Source: Streptomyces sp. TRM68416 (GTDB lineage: Bacteria > Actinomycetota > Actinomycetes > Streptomycetales > Streptomycetaceae). Taken from it: DNA of 64,000 bases. Below, piece by piece: positions 34,607-43,257 of the stretch (position 1 is the stretch's first letter; each line of letters starts with the position of its first letter). The translations under genes and the position numbers were made by a program. The DNA lies in the NCBI RefSeq assembly GCF_014596915.1, contig NZ_JACVWU010000002.1:248001-312000 (forward strand), read 5' to 3'. The notes under the pieces are model-generated. The model was not told the DNA's origin. It saw only the letters and a list, made by a program, of their open reading frames with translations, and did no database searches.

Positions 34607-37414
34607 TCACCCCACCGACGAGTAGGCCACGACCCCCCGCAGCAACTGGTCGACGGCCTTGCGCGCGGACTTCGCCACGGTTGACCCTTCCGCGGGGGCC
34701 GCGGCCGAGATCTGCCCCAGCACGTCGATCACCTGCTTGCACCACCGTACGAAGTCTCCCGCGGGCATCTCCGCCTCGCGCAGCACCTCGTCCAGGCCCT
34801 TGCCGCTGGCCCACATGTACGCGGCCCAGGCGAACCCGAGGTCGGGCTCGCGCTGGCCGACCCCTTCGGTCTGGCTGATCCGGAAGTCCTCCTCCAGCGC
34901 GTCCAGACGGCCCCAGATCCGCACCATTTCCCCGAGCGCGGCCTTGGCCTTGCCGGACGGCACCTTCGGCGCCATCGCATCGTCGCTGAGCCGCGCCTCG
35001 TAGACCAACGCGGAGACGCACGCGGCCAGTTCGGCCGGGGCCAGCCCCTCCCAGACGCCGGCCCGCAGGCATTCGCTGGCCAGCAGGTCGAGTTCGCCGT
35101 AGAGCCGCGCGAGGCGCCGCCCGTGTTCGGTGACCTCGTCGCCGCGCAGGTAGTCGAGCTCGGTCAGCAGCGCCACGATGCGGTCGAAGGTCCGCGCGAT
35201 GGTGTTGGTGCGGCCTTCGATCCGCCGCTCCAGCTGCGAGGTGTCCCGCAGCAGCCGGTGGTAGCGCTCGGCCCAACGGGCGTGGTCCTCACGGTCGTTG
35301 CAGCCGTGGCAGGGGTGCGCCCGGATCGCGGTGCGCAGCCGTGCGATCTCGCGGTCGTCGGCGGCCTGGGAGCGCTTCTTGCGCGCCCGCTCCGGCGGAA
35401 TGTGCCCGGCCTTGGTGCGCAGCGCGGAGGCGAGGTCCCGACGGGACTGCGGGGAGCGCGGGTTGAAGGTCTTGGGGATCCGCATCCGCTCCAGGGCCTC
35501 GACCGGGACGGGGAAGTCCATCGCGGCCAGCCGCTTGACCTGCCGCTCGGCGGTGAGGACCAGGGGGCGCGGGCCGTCGTGGTGCTCGAAGCCCCGGTGC
35601 CCGTTGGACCGCCCGGCGGGCAGCCCCGGGTCAAGCACCAGGGCCAGCCCCGCGTACTTGCCCGTGGGCACGTGGATGACATCGCCCGGCTTGAGCTTCT
35701 CCAGGGCGACGGCGGCCTCCGCGCGCCGCTGGTTGGCTCCCTGGCGGGCCAGTTCGGTCTCCCGGTCCTTCAGCTCCCGGCGCAGCCGCATGTACTCGTC
35801 GAAGTCGCCGAGGTGGCAGGTCATGGAGGCCTTGTAGCCTTCCAGTCCCTCCTCGTTGCGCTGCACCTGCCGGGAGATCCCGACGACCGACTTGTCGGCC
35901 TGGAACTGCGCGAACGAGGTCTCCAGCAGCTCCCGCGAGCGGTGCCGCCCGAACTGCTCGACCAGGTTGACCGCCATGTTGTACGACGGCTTGAAGCTGG
36001 AGCGCAGCGGGTACGTCCGCGTGCCGGCCAGCCCGGCGAGGTGCTCGGGGCTCATGCCCCGCTGCCACAGCACCACGGCGTGGCCCTCGACGTCGATGCC
36101 ACGCCGCCCGGCACGGCCGGTGAGCTGGGTGTACTCGCCCGGGGTGATGTCGGCGTGCTGCTCGCCGTTCCACTTGACGAGCTTCTCCAGCACCACGGAC
36201 CGGGCGGGCATGTTGATGCCCAGCGCCAGCGTCTCCGTGGCGAACACGGCCTTGACCAGTCCGCGCACGAACAGTTCCTCGACGACCTCCTTGAAGGTCG
36301 GCAGCATGCCCGCGTGGTGGGCGGCGATGCCGCGCTCCAGGCCCTCCAGCCACTCGTAGTAGCCCAGGACGTGCAGGTCCTCGGTGGGGATGGAGGCGGT
36401 GCGCTCCTCCACCAGGGCCCGCACCCGCTCCCGCGCCTCCTCGTCGTTGAGCCGCAGCCCCGCGTACAGGCACTGCTGGACGGCGGCTTCGCAGGCGGCG
36501 CGGCTGAAGATGAAGGTGATGGCGGGCAGCAGGCCCTCGGCGTCGAGCCGCTCGATGACCTCGGGCCGGCCCGGGGTCCACACCCGCGACCGCTGCCGGC
36601 GCTCGCGCTCCCGGTCGGCCTCGCGCATGGCGCGCCCGCGTCTGCGGTCCTGGTACGACGGCCGGGTCGCCTCCATGCGGGCGAGCCGCGCGAGGTCGGG
36701 GTTGACGGCCTTCTTGTGGCCCTCGCCCTCCTCGAACAGGTCGTACATCCGGCGTCCGGCGAGCACGTGCTGGAACAGCGGCACCGGCCGGTGCTCGGAG
36801 ACGATCACTTCGGTGTCGCCGCGGACGGTGTCGAGCCAGTCGCCGAACTCCTCGGCGTTGGACACGGTGGCCGAGAGGGACACCAGCGTCACCGACTCGG
36901 GCAGGTGGATGATCACCTCTTCCCATACGGCGCCCCGGAACCGGTCGGAGAGGTAGTGCACCTCGTCCATCACCACGTACCCGAGCCCGATCAGGGTCTG
37001 CGAGCCCGCGTACAGCATGTTCCGCAGCACCTCGGTGGTCATCACGACGACCGGGGCCTCGGAGTTGACGCTGTTGTCGCCGGTGAGCAGGCCGACCTTG
37101 TCGGTGCCGTAGCGGCGGCACAGGTCGGCGTACTTCTGGTTCGACAGCGCCTTGATGGGCGTGGTGTAGAAGCACTTCTTGCCCTGCTGGAGGGCGAGGT
37201 GGACGGCGAACTCGCCCACGATCGTCTTGCCGGAGCCGGTGGGCGCGGCCACCAGTACGCCCTTGCCCGTCTCAAGTGCCTGGCAGGCCTCGATCTGGAA
37301 GGGGTCGAGGCCGAAGTCGTACATCTCGCGGAAGGAGGCGAGCGCGGTGGCCTGCTCGGCAGCCCGCAGGCGGGCAGCCGCGTACCGCTCGGCCGGTGAG
37401 AGGTCCTCTGTCAT
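34607..37414 (-). CDS. helY: HelY-type superfamily 2 DEAD/DEAH-box helicase (Ski2/Mtr4-like)
   Basis: A 935-residue helicase with Walker A AAPTGSGKT near residue 43, DEVH box VMDEVHYL, SAT motif VSLSATVSN, and motif VI QLTGRAGRRG. The C-terminal part (DSHCT-like) contains a short Cys/His cluster, CHGCNDREDH. Such proteins act on RNA in exosome-linked decay in other organisms; the substrate in Streptomyces is unknown. The ATG at 37414 gives the family N-terminus MTEDLSPAERY. It follows the lipid kinase gene on the same strand after 85 bp. Confidence 0.9.
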   Translation of the reverse strand: MTEDLSPAERYAAARLRAAEQATALASFREMYDFGLDPFQIEACQALETGKGVLVAAPTGSGKTIVGEFAVHLALQQGKKCFYTTPIKALSNQKYADLCRRYGTDKVGLLTGDNSVNSEAPVVVMTTEVLRNMLYAGSQTLIGLGYVVMDEVHYLSDRFRGAVWEEVIIHLPESVTLVSLSATVSNAEEFGDWLDTVRGDTEVIVSEHRPVPLFQHVLAGRRMYDLFEEGEGHKKAVNPDLARLARMEATRPSYQDRRRGRAMREADRERERRQRSRVWTPGRPEVIERLDAEGLLPAITFIFSRAACEAAVQQCLYAGLRLNDEEARERVRALVEERTASIPTEDLHVLGYYEWLEGLERGIAAHHAGMLPTFKEVVEELFVRGLVKAVFATETLALGINMPARSVVLEKLVKWNGEQHADITPGEYTQLTGRAGRRGIDVEGHAVVLWQRGMSPEHLAGLAGTRTYPLRSSFKPSYNMAVNLVEQFGRHRSRELLETSFAQFQADKSVVGISRQVQRNEEGLEGYKASMTCHLGDFDEYMRLRRELKDRETELARQGANQRRAEAAVALEKLKPGDVIHVPTGKYAGLALVLDPGLPAGRSNGHRGFEHHDGPRPLVLTAERQVKRLAAMDFPVPVEALERMRIPKTFNPRSPQSRRDLASALRTKAGHIPPERARKKRSQAADDREIARLRTAIRAHPCHGCNDREDHARWAERYHRLLRDTSQLERRIEGRTNTIARTFDRIVALLTELDYLRGDEVTEHGRRLARLYGELDLLASECLRAGVWEGLAPAELAACVSALVYEARLSDDAMAPKVPSGKAKAALGEMVRIWGRLDALEEDFRISQTEGVGQREPDLGFAWAAYMWASGKGLDEVLREAEMPAGDFVRWCKQVIDVLGQISAAAPAEGSTVAKSARKAVDQLLRGVVAYSSVG

Positions 37415-37499
37415 CGTGCGTTCGAGCGTACCGGGCCTCACTGACAACAGGACGATCATTATCCGGATCCGGCTGCGGCAAACCCTGGATCCGCCCAGC

Positions 37500-38390
37500 T
37501 CACGGCCCTACGACGCGCAGCGCGCCCGGTACGCAGCGCGCGGTCAGCGGCAGCGGCCCGAGCGGCTCGCCGTCGGCGTAGCCGGTGACGTGCTCCGCCG
37601 CGATCTCGACCTTCGCGGCCCGCACCACGCTGACCTGCGGGTGGTCGACGTGCCCGCCCCGGTAGACGCTCGGGAACACCCTGAGCAAGGTGGCGCGGGA
37701 GCAGTCGCCCACGATCGTGACGTCGAACAGTCCGTCGGTCAGGTCGGCGCCCGGGCAAATGCGCATGCCGCCGCCGTACGACGGCCCGTTCCCGACGGCG
37801 ACCAGGGTGGCCTCGGTCTCGCGCACCTCGCCGTCGTCGAGCGTGATCCGGTACGGCAGGGGCCGGAAGGCGGCCAGCTCGGCGAGCATGGCGAGGTCGT
37901 ACTTCAGGCGGCCCGCGGGCCATCGCATGCGGTTGCCCCGGTCGTTGACCCGGGAGTCGAAGCCGGAGGCGAGGACCGTGCCGAACCAGCGACCGCCCAC
38001 CTGCCCGAGGTCGATGTCGCGGACGCGGGCGCCCTTGAGGGCGGCGGCGATACCGCGTCCGGCGGCGGCCGGGTCGCGGACCGGCAGGCCGAGGGCGCGG
38101 GCGAGGTCGTTGCCGGTGCCGACGGCGACCAGGCCCAGCGGGGTCCGGGTGCCGGCCACCGCCTGGAGCGCGAGGTTCGCCATGCCGTCGCCGCCGACGG
38201 CGACCAGCGCGCCGGTGCCCTCCTCGACGGCGGCACGCGCGCGCGTGAGGGCGTCGGCGGCGTTCTCCCCGAGGACCGTGCGTACGGTGAATCCGGCCGC
38301 CCGCAAAGCGGAAGCGGCCGGCTGCGCCGCGCGGGCGCCCCGGCCGCGGCCCGCGGTGGGGTTGACGAAGAGGGTGAGCTCGCTGGTCAC
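37500..38390 (-). CDS. diacylglycerol/sphingosine kinase-family lipid kinase
   Basis: A 296-residue member of the YegS/DAGK family. The N-terminal NPTAGRGRGAR and VAVGGDGMANLALQ form the ATP-binding region, and GTGNDLARAL completes the catalytic domain. It probably phosphorylates diacylglycerol or a related lipid at the membrane, recycling it for phospholipid synthesis. The GTG at 38390 is the natural start. It sits 31 bp downstream of tatC. Confidence 0.9.
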   Translation of the reverse strand: MTSELTLFVNPTAGRGRGARAAQPAASALRAAGFTVRTVLGENAADALTRARAAVEEGTGALVAVGGDGMANLALQAVAGTRTPLGLVAVGTGNDLARALGLPVRDPAAAGRGIAAALKGARVRDIDLGQVGGRWFGTVLASGFDSRVNDRGNRMRWPAGRLKYDLAMLAELAAFRPLPYRITLDDGEVRETEATLVAVGNGPSYGGGMRICPGADLTDGLFDVTIVGDCSRATLLRVFPSVYRGGHVDHPQVSVVRAAKVEIAAEHVTGYADGEPLGPLPLTARCVPGALRVVGP

Positions 38391-38421
38391 GTCAGAGACC
38401 TTATGAGCTGCTTGCCGATCT

Positions 38422-39369
38422 TCAGGTCACGTCGTCATAACCGTTGACCCGGTCCGGTCCGGCCTGCTCGGGCAGGGCGCGGGCGGCGGGGACGCTCTCG
38501 ATCTCCCCGATGTCCTCGGGGGTGAGGTCCAGCTCGGAGGCCTCGTCGTCGGCGGGGCCCATCGCGTCACGCAGACGCCTGCGCCGGTCGTTGAGCAGCG
38601 AGATGGCGACCGCGCCGAAGTACAGGATCCAGATGGGTCCGGCGAGCGCCATCATGGTCAGCGGGTCGGTGCTCGGTGTCGCGACCGCCGCGAACACGGT
38701 GATGCCCATGATCATTCCGCGCCACCAGCCGAGCATGCGCTTGCCGGTGATGACGCCGCTGAAGTTGAGCATGACCAGCAGCAGCGGCAGCTCGAAGGAG
38801 AGACCGAAGACGACCACCATGCGCGTGACGAGGTCGAGCAGGTCGTCCAGCGGCAGCAGGTTCTGCACACCGAACGGCGTGAACTCGATCAGCACCTTGG
38901 CGGTGGTGGGCAGCACCTTGTACGCGAAGAAGGCACCGCCGAGGAAGAGCGGGAAGCCGGTGGCGACGAACGCGTAGGCGTACTTCCGCTCGTGCTTGTG
39001 CAGGCCGGGGGCGACGAAGGCCCACAGCTGGTAGAGCCAGACCGGGGAGGCCAGCACGATGCCGGCCATGAGCGACACCTTCAGTGCCAGGGTGAAGGGG
39101 GTGAGCAGACCGTTGATGGTGATCTGCGCGCAGCGCTTCCCTTCGGCCGCTTTGGCCAGTTCCTCGAAGCTCTCCTGGCAGCCGACCGACTTGAGGATCG
39201 GATCGGTGAAGAAGTCGATGATCTCCATGTAGAAGAAGGCGGCGACGATCGTCACGGCGACGATGGCCAGCAGCGCCTTCGCGAGCCGGTTGCGGAGCTC
39301 GCGAAGGTGTTCTCCGAGGGGCATCCGCCCCTCGGGATCCTTCTCCTGCTTGCGGGCAGACTTCAGCAA
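38422..39369 (-). CDS. tatC: twin-arginine translocase subunit TatC
   Basis: A 315-residue protein with six membrane helices and the TatC hallmarks: MPLGEHLRELRNRL at the N-terminus and a conserved FAYKVLPT loop. TatC receives folded precursor proteins by their RR signal peptides. The C-terminal tail is long and acidic. The reading frame begins at a TTG (39369), since no ATG or GTG precedes the conserved start except the internal ATG of MPLGEH. It lies 47 bp after tatA. Confidence 0.95.
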   Translation of the reverse strand: MLKSARKQEKDPEGRMPLGEHLRELRNRLAKALLAIVAVTIVAAFFYMEIIDFFTDPILKSVGCQESFEELAKAAEGKRCAQITINGLLTPFTLALKVSLMAGIVLASPVWLYQLWAFVAPGLHKHERKYAYAFVATGFPLFLGGAFFAYKVLPTTAKVLIEFTPFGVQNLLPLDDLLDLVTRMVVVFGLSFELPLLLVMLNFSGVITGKRMLGWWRGMIMGITVFAAVATPSTDPLTMMALAGPIWILYFGAVAISLLNDRRRRLRDAMGPADDEASELDLTPEDIGEIESVPAARALPEQAGPDRVNGYDDVT

Positions 39370-39416
39370 CCCACGTTCCCATCTCGTGCGGCGGGCCGGA
39401 GGTCACCGGCCCTGCG

Positions 39417-39707
39417 TCAGCGCTTGGTCGTGTCCGTCGGCTCGGTGACCGGGCGCGAACTCGTCACGTCGCCGGGGGCCGCCTGGATGGTGCGCTGGGC
39501 CGGGGGCTGCTGCTCGTCGTTGGGCGGCGCGGCGGGCGCGGACGCGTTGTCCTGGCCGTCGGACTTCATGGCCTTCGCCTCGCTCTTGAGGATGCGGGCG
39601 GACTTGCCGAGCGACCGAGCCATGTCCGGAAGCTTCTTCGCGCCGAACAGCAGGATGATGACGACGAGGATGAGAATGATCTCGGGGGCTCCGAGCCTTC
39701 CGAACAT
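39417..39707 (-). CDS. tatA: twin-arginine translocase subunit TatA
   Basis: A 96-residue protein with one N-terminal membrane helix ([20 protein letters not shown]), the amphipathic helix [16 protein letters not shown], and a disordered acidic tail. TatA forms the pore-like assembly of the Tat pathway. ATG 39707 follows AGAAGG. It is transcribed towards tatC. Confidence 0.96.
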   Translation of the reverse strand: MFGRLGAPEIILILVVIILLFGAKKLPDMARSLGKSARILKSEAKAMKSDGQDNASAPAAPPNDEQQPPAQRTIQAAPGDVTSSRPVTEPTDTTKR

Positions 39708-39983
39708 AAGTCTTTACCTTCTCACCGAGGCGGCTTGGGTGGGGTGCTGTTGTCCGACCGGTCGGACAGGTGTCCGAACGATCGTGTTAGCAGCGATCGT
39801 AACGCTCAGGGGTGAACGTGAGGCAATCCCCGTGCGTACTCCCGGTCCGCGATCCGGGCCTCGTTCTCCGGGCCGCGACCAGCAGCGTACCCGTCGGGAG
39901 CACCAACTTGACAGGGCGAAGTGGCCCAAACCGTACGCGGCGCGGGACTCGCACCCGAACTCACACCCAACTCTCAGACGGGC

Positions 39984-40178
39984 TCACAGCGAGTCCGCGG
40001 CACGCGCCGTACTCACGGCCGCCCGCTCCAGATCCTCCGCCGCCCTGTTGATGCGCCGCGCGGAGTCCGACACCTGCCTGCCGAGGCGGTGCGCCTCCAG
40101 GAACACCCGCACCGCGAGCACGCCGAGAACGACGAGACCCAGGAAACCCACAGCTACCGCGAACATCGGCCAGAACAT
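39984..40178 (-). CDS. small single-pass membrane protein
   Basis: A 64-residue protein with one N-terminal helix (PMFAVAVGFLGLVVLGVLAV) and a charged helical C-terminal half (RRINRAAEDLERAAVSTA) likely to form a coiled coil. Function unknown. It lies 10 bp after the zinc-ribbon gene and upstream of tatA, in a conserved actinobacterial neighbourhood. Confidence 0.75.
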   Translation of the reverse strand: MFWPMFAVAVGFLGLVVLGVLAVRVFLEAHRLGRQVSDSARRINRAAEDLERAAVSTARAADSL

Positions 40179-40188
40179 GACGCCGAGC

Positions 40189-40482
40189 CTAGAGGGTGGA
40201 GTGCAGCCGCAGGGTCCTGACCCCGCCGCCCGTCAGCAGCTCCACGATCCGCTCCCCGGCCGGCTTGCGGACCGAGGCGCCGCAGTCGGGGCAGGTGAAG
40301 GAGTAGAAGGTGGTGCGGCTGGTGGCACCGATGGCCAGGCGCAGGGCGCCGGCGGCCAGTTCGAAGCTGCCCCGGCAGTCCGGGCAGCCCGCCTTGAACA
40401 CCACGGGGTTCACGCTCCGCATCCCCGCGAACGCGGACGCCACCGACACTCCCGACCCGCCAGACGTCGCCGACTCGCTCAC
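40189..40482 (-). CDS. small zinc-ribbon protein
   Basis: A 97-residue protein with two CxxC knuckles (C33/C36 and C64/C67) spaced for one zinc ribbon, joined by a short hydrophobic segment. A nucleic-acid or protein-binding role is possible but unproven. It sits between pafC and the small membrane gene on the same strand. Confidence 0.75.
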   Translation of the reverse strand: MSESATSGGSGVSVASAFAGMRSVNPVVFKAGCPDCRGSFELAAGALRLAIGATSRTTFYSFTCPDCGASVRKPAGERIVELLTGGGVRTLRLHSTL

Positions 40483-40602
40483 AGCCCCTGCGCTCCTCTC
40501 CCTTGGTCGATCGCCCCGAGGCGCCCCGGCCGCCGGCGGCGGACGGACCGTGCCCGGCCCTGCGGGCGCCCGCGACCCTCGCCGCCGGAGCGCCCGTGCG
40601 GC

Positions 40603-41604
40603 TCACTCCCGCCTGTCGCCCTGCGCCGGCTCCTCGACCCCGTCGTACGCCGCCAGCGCCTCCCGGGCCGCCTGCCGGGCGCTGTCGGCCAGCTCGGGCG
40701 GGGAGACGATGCGGCCGTCGCGCCCGAGCCGCAGCGCCAGCCGGCGCAGCGACGCCGGGTCGGGGGTGCGCAGAGTGATACGCAGCCCGCCGTCGGGAAG
40801 CTCATCCGCACTGTCGTGCGGGTAGTACTCGGCGACCCAGCGCCCGCCGGGGCCGACCTCGACGACGACCTCCGGGTCCTCGGCGGCGGGCTGCACCAGC
40901 CCCTCGGACAGGTCACGCAGCTCGACCTCGGGCGGTGCGGACGGCTCGTCGAGGATCTTGATCTCGGCGACCCGGTCGAGCCGGAAGGTACGGCGCGCCT
41001 CGGAGCGGCGGCACCAGGCCTCCACATAGGTGTGGCCGACGCTGACGAGGCGGATCGGGTCGATCTCGCGCTCGGTGACCTCGTCGCGGGCGGGCGAGTA
41101 GTAGCGGATCCACAGCCGCCGCCGCTCGGAGATCGCCCGGTCGACGTCGGCGAAGACGCCGCCCTCGGACTCGAAGGTCACCGACAGCCGGGCGCTGGCC
41201 CCGGCGGCCTCGCCGGCCGCGGCCTCCACCTTCGCGGTGGCCCGCAGCAGCGCCTGCCGGTCGCCCTCCCGCAGTCCGGGCAGGGTGGACACCGCGCGGG
41301 CGGCCACCAGCAGGGCGGTGGCCTCGTCGGAGGCGAGCCTGAGCGGCTCGGCGACGTCGTCGGGGTTGTGCCACCAGATGCGCTCGCCGTCGGTGTCGAT
41401 GTCGAGCAGGTCGCCGCCGCGGAAGCTGGTGCCGCACATGGGCAGCACATCGAGGTCCGAGACCAGCTCGTCCTCGGTGATGCCGAAGGCGCGCGCGACG
41501 TCCTCGACCCGGGCGCCGGGGCGCTCCTTGAGATACGTCACCAGGGAGAGCATCCGTCTGGTCTGGTCGATGGCGTTCACGGGCCTGACCGGTTTGCCTG
41601 CCAC
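40603..41604 (-). CDS. pafC: WYL-domain regulator PafC
   Basis: A 333-residue regulator with an N-terminal winged-helix region (TRRMLSLVTYLKERPGARVE) and a WYL domain (RRRLWIRYYSPARDE). PafB and PafC act as a heterodimer that activates DNA-damage genes independently of LexA in mycobacteria, probably sensing single-stranded DNA through the WYL domain. The GTG at 41604 starts 18 bp after pafB ends. Confidence 0.9.
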   Translation of the reverse strand: MAGKPVRPVNAIDQTRRMLSLVTYLKERPGARVEDVARAFGITEDELVSDLDVLPMCGTSFRGGDLLDIDTDGERIWWHNPDDVAEPLRLASDEATALLVAARAVSTLPGLREGDRQALLRATAKVEAAAGEAAGASARLSVTFESEGGVFADVDRAISERRRLWIRYYSPARDEVTEREIDPIRLVSVGHTYVEAWCRRSEARRTFRLDRVAEIKILDEPSAPPEVELRDLSEGLVQPAAEDPEVVVEVGPGGRWVAEYYPHDSADELPDGGLRITLRTPDPASLRRLALRLGRDGRIVSPPELADSARQAAREALAAYDGVEEPAQGDRRE

Positions 41605-41622
41605 TGCTTCGTCCGCTCCCCC

Positions 41623-42576
41623 TCAGCCCTTGGCCACGGCACGCAGCCGGTCCACCACGTCGGCCCGCAGCTCGGCGGGCTCCAGCACCACCACGTCCGG
41701 CCCGAACTCCACCAGCCAGGCGTCCAGCCCGTGCCCGTACGGAATCTCCAACTCGTCCCAGCCGTCGCCGAGTTCCCGCACCCGGGTGGCCTTCGCCCGC
41801 AAGGGGTACCCGGCGCCGGCGCGCAGCCGGATCAGCGCGGAACGGTCGGCGGTCTCCCCCGCCCAGCTCGCGACGGTCTCGCGCACGGTGACGACATCGG
41901 GCACCGCGGCGGTGAACTTCCCCGCGCGCGACCGCACTTTGCCGGTGATCCGCGACAGCCGGAAGACCCGCTCGGCACCCCGGTCGCGGTCCCAGCCGGC
42001 CAGGTACCAGTGGCCGCGCCAGCACTCCAGCGCCCACGGCTCGACATGCCGGGGCTCGGGCCGGGCGGCGGTGGCCTTGCGGTAGTCGAAGACGACGGGA
42101 CGGCGGTCGCGGCAGGCCAGCATCAGCGGCTCGAAGGCGGCCTCGTGCACGGGGATACGGGGTTCCAGGGCGCCGTGGGCCTCGTAGGGGTCGACGTCCT
42201 CGGGCAGGCCCGCCGCGCGCAGCTTCTGCAGGGCGCCGCTGGCGGCTCCGGCGAGCCGGGCCTGCTGCCACACCTTGGCGGCCAGGCCCAGCGCGGCGGC
42301 CTCCTCGGCGTCGAGGGTGATGGGCGGCAGGCGGTTGCTGTCCCGGCGGGCCAGGTAGCCGACCTCGCCGTCGAGGTTCTCGACGGTCTCGATGACCAGG
42401 CCGAGCTCGCGCAGGTCGTCCTTGTCGCGCTCGAACATGCGGCTGAAGGAGTCGTCGCTGCCCGCTTCGAGATAGGCCTCGATGGACTCACGCAGCTCGC
42501 GCTTGCTCAGCGGCCGTCGCGTCCCGAGCAGACACAGCGACAGATTCATGAGCCGCTCGGCCTTGGCAATGGCCAT
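41623..42576 (-). CDS. pafB: WYL-domain regulator PafB
   Basis: A 317-residue partner of PafC. The winged helix at the N-terminus (KAERLMNLSLCLLGTRRPLS) is followed by the WYL domain (DRRPVVFDYRKA and WYLAGWDRDRG). The ATG at 42576 follows GAAGGG and gives the family start MAIAKAERL. The pair is transcribed ahead of the zinc-ribbon and tat genes. Confidence 0.92.
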   Translation of the reverse strand: MAIAKAERLMNLSLCLLGTRRPLSKRELRESIEAYLEAGSDDSFSRMFERDKDDLRELGLVIETVENLDGEVGYLARRDSNRLPPITLDAEEAAALGLAAKVWQQARLAGAASGALQKLRAAGLPEDVDPYEAHGALEPRIPVHEAAFEPLMLACRDRRPVVFDYRKATAARPEPRHVEPWALECWRGHWYLAGWDRDRGAERVFRLSRITGKVRSRAGKFTAAVPDVVTVRETVASWAGETADRSALIRLRAGAGYPLRAKATRVRELGDGWDELEIPYGHGLDAWLVEFGPDVVVLEPAELRADVVDRLRAVAKG

Positions 42577-42639
42577 CGATGCCCTTCGCCTTCCTATGGT
42601 GCTTACGACCGATGACCGTACCGCCCCGCGGTGGCGCGG

Positions 42640-42677
42640 CAAAAGCCGAGGGCCCATGCCCGGACAGGCATGGGCCC
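42640..42677 (-). terminator. intrinsic terminator downstream of the fkbP gene and repeat array
   Basis: GGGCCCATGCC, a 6-nt loop and GGCATGGGCCC form a perfect 11-bp stem. On the minus strand it is followed by TCGGCTTTT. It lies about 150 bp after the FKBP stop, beyond the 15-bp repeats. Confidence 0.8.
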
Positions 42678-42718
42678 CAGGTGATCGGGTCCGGTCGTAT
42701 GACGATCAGACCCCACAT

Positions 42719-42822
42719 GATCAGACGTCCAGTGATCAGACGCCCGGCGATCGGACATCCAGTGATCAGACGCCCGGCGATCGGACGTCCAGCGGTCGGA
42801 CGTCCAGCATCGGACGCCGGGA
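42719..42822. repeat. 15-bp tandem repeat array (about seven units)
   Basis: Six exact-length 15-bp units plus a 14-bp one alternate between GATCAGACGCCCGGC-like and GATCGGACGTCCAGC-like versions, giving a weak 30-bp higher-order period. It lies between the FKBP stop at 42825 and the terminator at 42640-42677, so it is in the transcribed 3' region. It is too short in period for CRISPR. Confidence 0.9.
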
Positions 42823-42824
42823 GA

Positions 42825-43196
42825 TCAGACCCCGAGGAGGTCGACCACGAAGATCAGCGTCTCGCCCGGCTGGATCGCCGGAGTCGGGCTCTGGTTGCCG
42901 TAGGCGAGGTGCGCCGGAATGGTCAGCTGGCGGCGGCCGCCGACCTTCATGCCCTGCACACCCTGGTCCCAGCCCTTGATGACACGGCCGGCACCCAGCG
43001 GGAAACGGAACGGCGTACCGCGGTTCCAGCTGGCGTCGAACTCCTCACCCGTGCTGAAGGCGACACCCACATAGTGCACGGTGACGTTCTGGCCCGCCTG
43101 GGCCACCTCGCCGTCGCCCTCCCAGATGTCCTTGATCTCCAGATCCGCCGGGGGCTCGCCGCCCGGGAAGTCGATCTCGGGCTTGTCGATGCTCAC
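42825..43196 (-). CDS. FKBP-type peptidyl-prolyl cis-trans isomerase, cytosolic
   Basis: A 123-residue single-domain FKBP with the typical VTVHYVGVAFSTGEEFDASW, GRVIKGWDQGVQGMKVGG and IPAHLAYG segments. It catalyses prolyl isomerisation and lacks a signal peptide. The GTG at 43196 follows GGAG. It lies downstream of a two-domain FKBP lipoprotein in the same orientation and is probably cotranscribed with it. Confidence 0.93.
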   Translation of the reverse strand: MSIDKPEIDFPGGEPPADLEIKDIWEGDGEVAQAGQNVTVHYVGVAFSTGEEFDASWNRGTPFRFPLGAGRVIKGWDQGVQGMKVGGRRQLTIPAHLAYGNQSPTPAIQPGETLIFVVDLLGV

Positions 43197-43257
43197 GTCT
43201 CTAGCTCCATGCTTGGTGTCGAAAGGCAACGGACACACTCTCACATCCCCGACCAGG

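Noticed and set aside
38992..42615. A 1,207-codon open frame on the plus strand opposite tatC, tatA, pafC and pafB
   Set aside because: It is antisense to clearly conserved genes, its translation is low-complexity, and long antisense frames are expected at this GC content.
42719..42822. Short regular repeats as a possible CRISPR array
   Set aside because: The 15-bp units are contiguous with no unique spacers and there are no cas genes in the window.
42482..42979. A plus-strand frame with a pentapeptide-like SDQTPGDRTS repeat
   Set aside because: The repeat is the translation of the 15-bp non-coding array and the frame crosses the pafB start and the fkbP 3' end antisense.
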